From NCBI GenBank assembly GCA_015350385.1, contig WNKI01000003.1, positions 1,087,730 to 1,151,729 on the forward strand: 64,000 nucleotides of DNA. The letters are read 5' to 3'. Positions 20,032-27,957 of this stretch are shown here, piece by piece. The stretch comes from Aculops lycopersici. Its lineage: Eukaryota; Arthropoda; Arachnida; Trombidiformes; Eriophyidae. The notes under the pieces were generated by a model. It had not been told where the DNA came from and did no database searches. It worked only from the letters and a program-made list of their open reading frames with translations. Numbering within the stretch: position 1 is the stretch's first letter; each line of letters opens with the position of its first letter. A program made the translations under genes and the position numbers.

Positions 20032-20664
20032 AATATTGGATTGCTGAATATCCGAATCTCACAATATAATCTAACAAAACTACTGATTTATAATAGTTAG
20101 AGAGTATATTTAGTTCTGTGAAGACGATTGATTAAGATGACAGTAGAAAATTTGCCTAGTTGAATTGCATCAAAATACCAGGTCAACGATCCTTTCTGTT
20201 TTATTTTAATGAGCTGATAAAACCGAGGCGAGCAGGCGAAGGAATAATTTTTGTTGCGGCAGCTATCCAAGCAAACACTGTAGATTCTTGTACCACTGAC
20301 GTCGCTTCAAGCAGCACAATGGTCGATGCGGACGGAAGCGGGCGGCGGACAGACTGTATTCAACAGAGTAAACGCCCCCCTGCGGCAGCCTCAATGTTGA
20401 AGAGCGGGATTTGCACGCCTTCCTCGTAGATTGAGCAACCTGAAAAATACCTCATCGATCCGATAAAGAATCATGCGCTACCGGCTGGAAATGTTCGCAG
20501 CACGTTGTTTGGAGTTTTGAGTCTGTAGTTTTTCTATTCAATAAGAGAAACTGAATCAGGAATATATTAAACTTTATATTATTATTATTGTATTTCTCTT
20601 CCACCTTGGAAACATATTAGATATAATTGTAAATCCAACAGAAAACTAATAAAAATTCATCAAC
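20032..20664. other. Spacer between PSMC4 and EIF3I with the duplication remnant
   Basis: It contains the right half of duplication copy B (20110-20279) and then unique sequence. The open frame at 20160-20429 overlaps that remnant and shows no family features. Probable divergent promoters of PSMC4 and EIF3I. Confidence 0.6.
20110..20279. repeat. Segmental duplication, copy B right part
   Basis: It matches 16951-17111 through a shared CGATTGATTAAGATGA, then GAATTGCATCAAAATACCAGG, and finally AGCAAACACT, with scattered substitutions and small indels. It is separated from the left part by the PSMC4 gene. Confidence 0.8.
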
Positions 20665-21642
20665 ATGAGACCTTTAGCACTACATGGTCACTCCAGAGCG
20701 TTAACAAGAGTTAGATTCAACAAGGAGGGAGATCTCATATTCAGTTCAGCCAAAGATAGTTGTCCTGTTGTTTGGCATTCTGGCACTGGCCAGAGGATTG
20801 GAAATTATGATGCAAAGATTGGTGTCATTTGGGATTTGGACGTCGACTACGCAACCACTAAGGTTGCCGCTGGAGGTTCTGAGGCGTTGTTTATCTGGGA
20901 TGCTGAGACTGGACAGACATTGCACAAAATTGAGACCCAGAATTCAACCAGATGTTGTGCATTTGGTTTCTCAGGCAACCAAATCCTCTACACCACAGAC
21001 AGTACCATGAAGCTGTTGCCAAAAATTTGTGTTGTCGATCTTCGCGACCCTAAGCAGCTGGAGTCGCCAGGCGACTCTGGCTACTACCATGAGGAGTCAA
21101 TCAACGAGAAGGCAAGTGCAGTCTTGTGGGGACCGCTAGATAAGACATTCATCACAGGTAACGAGAAGGGCTTAATTAAGCGATGGGATGTTAGAAAACC
21201 AGGCGAAGTGATGAACACGAGCGAGGAGCATAGTGGAGCAATAACAGATATGCAAGGATACCCAGACTGCACCATGTTTATTACAGCCAGCAAGGATTGC
21301 ACTGCAAAATTGTTCGACATAGATAGTTTGGATAGAATCAAGACATACCAATCAGATAGACCAGTTAATTCAGCAGCCATATCACCATTGCGCGAACACA
21401 TTGTTCTTGGTGGTGGTCAAGAAGCTATGGAAGTCACCACCACAGCCCAACAGTCTGGTAAATTTGAGGCACAATTTTATCACATGATCTACGAGGAGGA
21501 GTTTGCCCGTGTAAAGGGTCACTTTGGTCCTATCAACACCATTGCCTTTCATCCAGACGGTCGAGGTTACGCTAGTGGATCTGAGGACGGTTACGTTAGA
21601 ATTCATAGATTTGATCCAAAGTATTTCGAGTTTGAGGGTTAG
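20665..21642 (+). CDS. EIF3I: Eukaryotic translation initiation factor 3 subunit I
   Basis: WD40 beta-propeller subunit of the eIF3 complex, cytoplasmic, needed for 43S pre-initiation complex function. The 325-residue intronless frame matches the family length. It starts MRPLALHGHSRALTRVRFN and contains SSAKDSCPVVWHSGTGQRIG, GVIWDLDVD, KAVLWGP-like ASAVLWGPLDKTFITG, GAITDMQ, TASKDCTAKLFD, LGGGQEAMEVTTT, KFEAQFYHMIYEEEFARVKGHFGPINT-type residues, and SGSEDGYVRIHRFD at the last blade. An AATAAA follows at about 21687. The gene is divergent from PSMC4. Confidence 0.98.
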   Translation: MRPLALHGHSRALTRVRFNKEGDLIFSSAKDSCPVVWHSGTGQRIGNYDAKIGVIWDLDVDYATTKVAAGGSEALFIWDAETGQTLHKIETQNSTRCCAFGFSGNQILYTTDSTMKLLPKICVVDLRDPKQLESPGDSGYYHEESINEKASAVLWGPLDKTFITGNEKGLIKRWDVRKPGEVMNTSEEHSGAITDMQGYPDCTMFITASKDCTAKLFDIDSLDRIKTYQSDRPVNSAAISPLREHIVLGGGQEAMEVTTTAQQSGKFEAQFYHMIYEEEFARVKGHFGPINTIAFHPDGRGYASGSEDGYVRIHRFDPKYFEFEG

Positions 21643-22610
21643 TGGTTGTCGTAGATGTGGATGTTATGACTGCGACAACAATGAAAAATAAAAGAAAAAC
21701 AAGAGCAAGTAAATTAAGCGATTGATTGAGTGGCATCGAATTCCTTTCAATCGAGACAGCATGATAATAATTTTGACAGTGTTGAGTTATATGGATAAAA
21801 AGAAGACTAAACACAAGCAAGACAACAAACCGGGATCACGTTTTTCTGACACATGCAAAGTAACTAGTTTGTGTAATTAAGACAACGAAGCCTCCTATAG
21901 TCTGTTATTCGACAGACATTGATTGTTGGCGATAAATGATATCAAACTAGAATAGAATCTTCTAACCTGCAGCTTGAGATTCTATTCAGTGCAGATCATG
22001 AGTTACTAAGACGAGAACAAAACTGTCCACGTCAAGTGGACAAAGAATTGATTAGTAACAATGGAATCATCTATGAATTGACATACAGATAGATATAGAG
22101 GTAATATGTAACTTCGCCGTTGTCGTCGGCTTAATCATTGAGACGAAAACAACTAGAGTGCTAAATGTAGTCTTAAGCTATTTCAAGACCCAAGAGGATC
22201 TATTTAGAGTTGAAGGAAAGGAACTCATAATACTAGAATTAATATTCTGTTCCGCTTCCGGCTTGTGCTGCTCGTCAAGTATCTATCATTAGCATTGTGG
22301 CTCGTCCGCTTCCTGTATTTGTTGCTTGTAGCTTGTTGCAGCAATGCCATTACTATTCTGGATGCTGGAGTCCAGAGAGATTGGCAACCAGCGGCAGTGT
22401 ACCTGCGCATCGAACGATAAAGCTTGCAGCAATGGTTAGCTCCAAGCAACTTTCCTTAACTTGACTACGCCGGCTGATCCTCGCAAATTGCCGTCGCCAG
22501 CAACAAGTGTGTGGACCACATCGGCTCTTGTGTCTTAACATCATAAGTTGTTGCTAGTCAACAGTATTCCAGTTAGTGCAGCTAGTCGACACCATCCATT
22601 TAACTTGCCT

Positions 22611-22618
<8 letters not shown>

Positions 22619-22645
<27 letters not shown>
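22619..22645. repeat. (CT)n microsatellite
   Basis: Uninterrupted CT/GA dinucleotide run of about 27 bases. Confidence 0.9.
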
Positions 22646-24236
22646 CTTCTTTCTTGATACCGAGAGCATCCCCATCAATCTTGACCTACTAAAGACAAGG
22701 TGACCAAGGTGGCTCTGCAAAGAGGGAGGTTGGCGAGAGAAGTTGCCCGTTGCCTTCAGTGAAGTTGGTCCTCATCGAGTTAGAAGTATTCTCACTTGAA
22801 AGCCGGCTTAGTTATTACCAGACCAGACTCTCCGCCAGTACAATTTCTATTAATATGGCTAGATATAATCAAGCTAGTAACTTCCACTTGGCGACATTGG
22901 AAGCAGCGCAGAGCTCTTTCTGTCTGTTGTTATTATTTTTGTTTTTGCTTCAACCAATCAACTTGCTGTGCCGCTAGTGCTCAATGTACAAGTGTATGAC
23001 TCTTACCTTAGACTACTAACACATCCTCTTGCCGTCCATCAAACACGGAGTCATGACATGATGGCGAGCACTCCTTGTGAGTCACCGTTGTACTGCTTGT
23101 TGGTTGTCAGTCGACAAGGACCATAGGGACTTGGTTAGGGAGGTGGAGTTAAGGATATCGTTAAGAAAGTATTGGCCGTGTGGCTATCCTCAGCTCGTTA
23201 GGTAGTTGGACTAGTTCTATTCTCACTCTCGAGTGATTCTCTTTTTCTGACTCAACATCGAAAGTTTTCGGACACTCGCACTCTGAGCTCTTATATCGTG
23301 GCCATTTCATCGCGACGTGTCGAGAAACAAGAATAAGAACAGACAGAGGAGAAGGAAGAAGCCCTCAGTTGGCTCGAGAGGCAGAGCAATCGTGAGAATT
23401 GTTACAAAAGTGTGTATCAATAAGCAATAGATAATCAGCTGGTGATAAGAGGAGTAGAAAAAGAGGAAGAGCATTCAATGCGCATCTAAAACGGAAACAT
23501 TCGCCGTCTTTTAATAAGCAACTCGTGTTGTCAAGACAAGTTTAGTGATTAAATTCAGTCGATATTCTTCAACAAGTGTCAAGATAGTTGTTCTCAGATG
23601 ATTAGGTAAGCTTTTGTCTCTGTCTCTAGCCTCTTATCACTATCTCTCTTCCCTGTTCTTTCCCTCTCTTTCTCCTTCTCCTTCTCGCTCTCAAACTCTA
23701 ACACTCAAACAAACAGATGTAGTGCCTTCGCCACGGCCACGATCACCGCGACTGCCGCTGCCGCCGCCGCCGCCAAGTGTTTTATAAACAAAGAGCTAGT
23801 CGATGAGTGTTTTCGGCTCATAGTTCGTCTCATCTCTCCTTCGGTAACAAGTCTTTAGTTTTCCCCCACTCTAAGTGACTAGATTTAGTTTGACTTGATA
23901 CAAGTCGGTCAATGTTGACACCACGACGACCATATCACGAGTGCAGTTTCTCTCTCTGCTTGCGATTTTCTAACTAGCAGCTTCTATGAACTTGTTTAAT
24001 CAACTGACATTCGATAACCCCCTGCCCCGTACGTCGCAACAACCAAAACGGACCAGGCGCAACAAGTGTCAACATAATTCAAGCTAGATAGAAAACAACG
24101 TCATTCAAGTATCACCAAGCCACGCGACAGTATCCAAAATATTCAATTAAGTTGGCAACAAATTTTCTTGGAGTTGTCCAGTTCTCGTTCAAGTCTTGCA
24201 AAAGTCACGTGAATTTTCCTCCCTCTCGGAAACCAA

Positions 24237-24242
24237 TATAAA
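24237..24242 (+). promoter_or_regulatory. TATA box of the secreted peptide gene
   Basis: TATAAA about 36 bases upstream of the ATG at 24278. It implies a very short leader and a focused promoter, unlike the neighbouring housekeeping genes. Confidence 0.5.
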
Positions 24243-24277
24243 CTGGTGACCAAAACATAGTGACCAAAGTCTTCATA

Positions 24278-24686
24278 ATGATTTACATCAGAACAATCTC
24301 GTTGAGACAATTGAGTTTAATGGCGGCTCTCGCCATTTGGGTTCTTGTATTCGTCTTGCAAATGACAACAAGTGTCGATGGATTCATCAAGTTCGGTTAC
24401 ATTCTAAACACCACTGCCTGTGATACATGCGACGAGTTGCGTACCTATTCAGGTAGAAATGTCTTCTGTTGCTTGGCGCAGAGCAAATGTTGCGGGTAAG
24501 TTTTTGTGATCTTTACGATTTAATTGATGCAAGAATCAACAGGAGACCGCTTCGGTCTAATTGAAACTCTGGTAACTAATCAATTCCTATTGATTCCACT
24601 TCCTTATTTGAAAAACACACAATGAACCATACAGGCCCAACTCTTTGGACGAACTCGATGCTCTGACTACAACTCAAGTGCCCTAG
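24278..24686 (+). CDS. Secreted six-cysteine peptide, two exons
   Basis: Exon 1 is 24278-24495 and exon 2 is 24635-24686, joined across a 139-base phase 2 intron (GG|GTAAGT ... ATACAG|GCCC). The 89-residue product has a signal peptide: MIYIRTISLRQ, then hydrophobic AALAIWVLVFVLQ, with likely cleavage near VDG|FIKF. The mature part has Cys-X2-Cys (ACDTCDEL) and two Cys-Cys pairs (VFCCLAQSKCC), then GPNSLDELDALTTTQVP and a stop. The six cysteines suggest three disulfides. I do not recognise the family. CDTC plus a later CC recalls the insect neuropeptide trissin, but the spacing differs. A peptide hormone, salivary effector or venom-like peptide are all possible. The start at 24278 is the first ATG after the TATA box. 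Confidence 0.7.
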
Positions 24687-24975
24687 ACGCTCGGTCGCTG
24701 AATGAGTGAAGCGCAACTTTTTATCACGGCAACCACCTGTAAATATGGACCACAAAACACAGGGCAAAGGAGCAACCCAAGAGACTCAACCAAGATCAAT
24801 ATGTTACTTTATCATATAATAACCAGTCACAACATTGACAATTCATCTCATCAACTTATCAACTTTAAACTACACATAATTAAACTACAATCATGACAAA
24901 AACTAATCCCCTTATTTGCTAATACATTTACATTCCTACAAAATACAATAGAAAAGTGAACTCACGAGATTAAAT

Positions 24976-26781
24976 CTACATTCTAAATACTCCAAATTGC
25001 GTCGGTTGAATGGGACTACTTGTTGCTGCTCGCAATGCTAGCGACAAAACTCGTCGCGAGTCCAGAGGGTCTATCACTCCATCGTCCCAAAGTCGAGCGC
25101 TTGCATAATAGGGACTCGATTCGCGTTCAAACTTTTCCAATAGCGGCCTACTGATTTGCTCCTTCTCCTCGTCGCTAAGTGGCCTTTTACCTTTATTCTG
25201 TTGCTCCTTAACGGTAACCAGAACCCTGGCCGCTTGCTCGCCGCCCATCACCGAAATCCTAGCGTTTGGCCACATAAACAGGAAACGAGGCGAGTAAGCG
25301 CGACCACACATTCCATAGACGCCAGCCCCATTTGCGCTTCCAATGATCAGGGTCAACTTGGGCACCTTTGCACAGGCCACTGCCATGACCATCTTGGCGC
25401 CATCCTTTGCGATTCCGCCCGATTCGGCCTCGCGGCCAACCATAAATCCAGTGATGTTTTGCAAGAAGATCAGGGGAATCTGGCGCTTGGCGCAGAGTTC
25501 CACAAAATGAGCTCCCTTCAAGGCGGAGGAGCTAAACAAGACTCCATTGTTGCTCACAATACCAACCAGCTGCCCGTGCAACCGGCCGAAGCCAGTAACA
25601 AGTGTTTCGCCATAGAGTGGCTTGAACTCGTCAAATCGGCTGCCATCGACTAATCGCGCAATGACCTCGCGCGAGTCATACGATTTCTTAACATCCGCGC
25701 CAACAATCCCGTACAAATCCTCCAATGGCCACCGGGGCTCCTCGTATCGTTTGAGCTCAGTGATTTGATGACAGTTTAAATTGGACACCAGTTGCTTTGC
25801 AATCTCGATTGCATGCAAATCATTTTCAGCCAAATAATCTGTGACACCCGATTGGCGACAGTGCAAGTCGCCACCGCCCAAATCCTCGGCACTGATGTCC
25901 TCGCCCAGCGACGCCTTAACAAGTGGCGGTCCGGCAAGGAAAACTGTCCCCTGGTTTCTCACTATAATGCTCTCATCCGACATGGCAGGTACATAGGCAC
26001 CACCTGCGGTGCAACTGCCCATCACAATACTTAGCTGGGGAATGCCCAAGGCCGACATGTTTGCTTGGTTGTAAAAGATCCTTCCAAAATGATTCTCGTC
26101 CGCAAATACCTCATCCTGTCTTGGCAAATTGGCGCCCCCCGAATCAACCATGTAGATGCAAGGCAATCTATTCTCAAGTGCAATTTGCTGAGCTCTTAGG
26201 TGCTTCTTCACGGTGATTGGATAGTAGGTGCCAGCCTTCACTGTTGCATCATTGGCCACAATCATACACTGTTGGCCAGAAACCCGACCAACACCTGTTA
26301 TAATACCACCTGCGGCCACCTCCTCATCAGGCCCATAGAGTTCGTGGCCAGCGAGAGGCGAGAGTTCGAGAAATGGCTCTTGTAAGTCGAGCAATTTGTT
26401 TATCCTATCCCTTGCCAATAGTTTGCCCTTGCTCGTGTGCCTATCCCTCGCCTTTTGTCCGCCACCAAGACTTATATTCGAATGGGTTGCTCTCAACTGA
26501 TCAACAAGTTTCTGCATTTGCTCCCGGTTCTCCCGGTACCTCTCGCATTTGTAGTCTGGCTTGCTGCCGATGATTTGGAATTGATTGAAGTGCTCATTGG
26601 TCTTGTAGATTCCAGCTCCCGCAACCGATTGAAAGGATCGTGTTTGTTCCACTCGTCCAAATGCAATAACATTACGACCCTTTCGGAAAATTTTGTCTAG
26701 TTCGCTCAGAGGTTTTCTGATTATATTAATTCTATTATCACCACTAGCACCTATAGCTAGACATCTTGATATTGAGTTCAT
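24976..26781 (-). CDS. MCCC2: Methylcrotonoyl-CoA carboxylase beta subunit, mitochondrial
   Basis: Carboxyltransferase subunit of the biotin enzyme 3-methylcrotonyl-CoA carboxylase, in the leucine degradation pathway of the mitochondrial matrix. The 601-residue intronless frame has an Arg-rich targeting N terminus. Two crotonase-like carboxyltransferase halves follow: GGGQKARDRHTSKGKLLARD, YPITVKKHLRAQQIA, MVDSGGANLPRQDEVF, MGSCTAGGAYVPAMSDE, VFLAGPPLVKASLGE, then PLIFLQNITGFMVG, GAKMVMAVACAKVPK, IGSANGAGVYGMCGRAYSPR, FMWPNARISVMGG. It ends QFGVFRM, as in the family. The acyl-CoA- and carboxybiotin-binding glycine-rich loops are intact. The ATG at 26781 gives the normal length. Confidence 0.98.
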   Translation of the reverse strand: MNSISRCLAIGASGDNRINIIRKPLSELDKIFRKGRNVIAFGRVEQTRSFQSVAGAGIYKTNEHFNQFQIIGSKPDYKCERYRENREQMQKLVDQLRATHSNISLGGGQKARDRHTSKGKLLARDRINKLLDLQEPFLELSPLAGHELYGPDEEVAAGGIITGVGRVSGQQCMIVANDATVKAGTYYPITVKKHLRAQQIALENRLPCIYMVDSGGANLPRQDEVFADENHFGRIFYNQANMSALGIPQLSIVMGSCTAGGAYVPAMSDESIIVRNQGTVFLAGPPLVKASLGEDISAEDLGGGDLHCRQSGVTDYLAENDLHAIEIAKQLVSNLNCHQITELKRYEEPRWPLEDLYGIVGADVKKSYDSREVIARLVDGSRFDEFKPLYGETLVTGFGRLHGQLVGIVSNNGVLFSSSALKGAHFVELCAKRQIPLIFLQNITGFMVGREAESGGIAKDGAKMVMAVACAKVPKLTLIIGSANGAGVYGMCGRAYSPRFLFMWPNARISVMGGEQAARVLVTVKEQQNKGKRPLSDEEKEQISRPLLEKFERESSPYYASARLWDDGVIDPLDSRRVLSLALRAATSSPIQPTQFGVFRM

Positions 26782-27249
26782 CTTGAGAATTTTACAAAGA
26801 GCTGATGTTTACTATGAATATCTCAATAACAACACACGATCCATCTAATGCAAGGCATTTGTTGTTGTCTAGAGACGGAACTTCCACATGTCTGGAGGTT
26901 GGGTGATATCGATCGAAGTCAATCGGCAACTTGCCGAGATAAGCGATCTATCTACACATACCGATTGTCGAAGAGTTATTGTATGTTTTTGGTGTCTTTC
27001 AGAAAATTTATAATTTATTCTACCACATAATGAGTGTTTCGCGTCTGGAATCAGCACTAATGGAAAGATAAACTTTAGAGAGCAGAGTACAAGAGAGTAA
27101 CTTGAGATGATTATGTAGCCGGACTTGAAGTGGATTTTGATATTTTAACTGACAAGCATGGATGTAAACCACACTAATCATGTTTAATGAGCTTTCAAAG
27201 TATCATTATGATACGAGCTTAAAGGGGCTTATAAAAACAAGTTAATTAA

Positions 27250-27425
27250 AAGTAACAAAATGTATCGCCACTATGGGAGCCCCAACTCGAGGGTTAATCT
27301 TTCTAGAGTCGGTGCGGGGGAGTGCGATCTTACTTAATTTACGCTCCCTTTGACACCGCAATCAGATAGGTGGAATCTGAACCGGAACACAAGAGCGAGG
27401 GTTGGGGGTTTAAAGGATGTTCTTA
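27250..27425 (-). ncRNA. Candidate structured Pol III RNA, class unknown
   Basis: Minus-strand TTTATATA (27456-27449) lies about 25 bases before a GC-richer block that ends in T runs (TTTTGTTACTTTT), as in a TATA-type Pol III gene. Long-range pairing is visible: CCCCAACTC (near 27290) with GAGGGTTGGGG (near 27400), and GGGAGC (about 27286) with GCTCCC (about 27343). I compared it from memory with U1, U2, U4, U5, U6, U11, U12, 7SK, 7SL, RNase P, RNase MRP, 5S and U3 and found no match. It could be a divergent member of one of these, or not an RNA at all. The strand is inferred from the TATA and T-run order. Confidence 0.35.
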
Positions 27426-27448
27426 AGATATCTGCAACACTGCAGGGG

Positions 27449-27456
27449 TATATAAA
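27449..27456 (-). promoter_or_regulatory. TATA element of the Pol III RNA candidate
   Basis: TTTATATA on the minus strand, at the spacing expected for a snRNA-type Pol III promoter. Confidence 0.35.
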
Positions 27457-27555
27457 TGTATGTAATATTGGTAGATTATCACATTAGATATCGGGCGGTG
27501 GAATTGTTGAAAGTTGATCGATCTGTACAAAAGTGTAGGCCTATCCGCCCAAAAG

Positions 27556-27957
27556 TTACTGAGCCATAGACTTTTCGTCTCGTTTGATGTTCTTCTTCCT
27601 CTTTCGTTCCATGTACTTGGTAAGCTTTCCAGTTTCCTTTAGTTCCTTGAATTTTTGAACCAAAGTTTGCTTCTTGATATCACTTTTCTTTACATGATAT
27701 CCCTTTTTATGATTAGACTTCATCTTGGTAACTAGATTCATCTCCTCAGTCTTTCTCTCTTGTTCGACCATTTTATTTTTAATGGAAGTTATCATGGACC
27801 TCAGCTTTTGCTTCTTCTCCGGATCCTGCTCTAGACGCATTGTTTTCGTTAGTTGCCCTATCTCGTCTCGGCGACAATCGTTGATAAACTGATAGTTTCT
27901 GATAAAGTGCCGCGTATCGTGCGACGATCCGCCGATAAATCTTGGATCGATTCCCAT
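27556..27957 (-). CDS. RRP36: rRNA processing protein 36, short form
   Basis: Nucleolar factor of the early 90S/SSU pre-ribosome, needed for the 18S-side cleavages. The 133-residue frame keeps the conserved core: DPRFIGGSSHD, FIRNYQFINDCRRDEI, a charged coiled coil (EKKQKLRSMITSIKNKMVEQERKTEE), GYHVKKSDIKKQ, LVQKFKELKETGKLTKYMERKRKKN. Vertebrate RRP36 is about 260 residues with an acidic N-terminal extension that is absent here. An in-frame TAG lies just upstream of the ATG at 27957, so the short N terminus is probably real. Strong Lys/Glu coiled-coil content; no intron. Confidence 0.9.
   Translation of the reverse strand: MGIDPRFIGGSSHDTRHFIRNYQFINDCRRDEIGQLTKTMRLEQDPEKKQKLRSMITSIKNKMVEQERKTEEMNLVTKMKSNHKKGYHVKKSDIKKQTLVQKFKELKETGKLTKYMERKRKKNIKRDEKSMAQ

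Larger units (their letters stand above)
21643..24277. other. Gene-poor interval with a possible spliced leader and CT repeats
   Basis: Apart from the EIF3I 3' end there is no recognisable protein. A (CT)n run lies at 22619-22645. A well-formed 111-bp intron candidate lies at 23606-23716 (AG|GTAAGC, long pyrimidine tract, ACAG acceptor). TATAAA at 24237-24242 sits about 36 bases before the ATG of the secreted peptide gene. Confidence 0.5.
26782..27555. other. Spacer between MCCC2 and RRP36 holding an RNA candidate
   Basis: No protein-coding signal was seen. The segment 27250-27425 is listed separately as a structured RNA candidate. It also contains the RRP36 3' flank. Confidence 0.5.

Noticed and set aside
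20160..20429. 89-codon plus-strand frame between PSMC4 and EIF3I
   Set aside because: Overlaps the decayed duplication remnant and starts with a non-ATG codon; no features.
27361..27385. B-box-like GGTTCAGATTCC as part of a tRNA gene
   Set aside because: No A box or cloverleaf at the needed distance; the motif is a near-palindrome.
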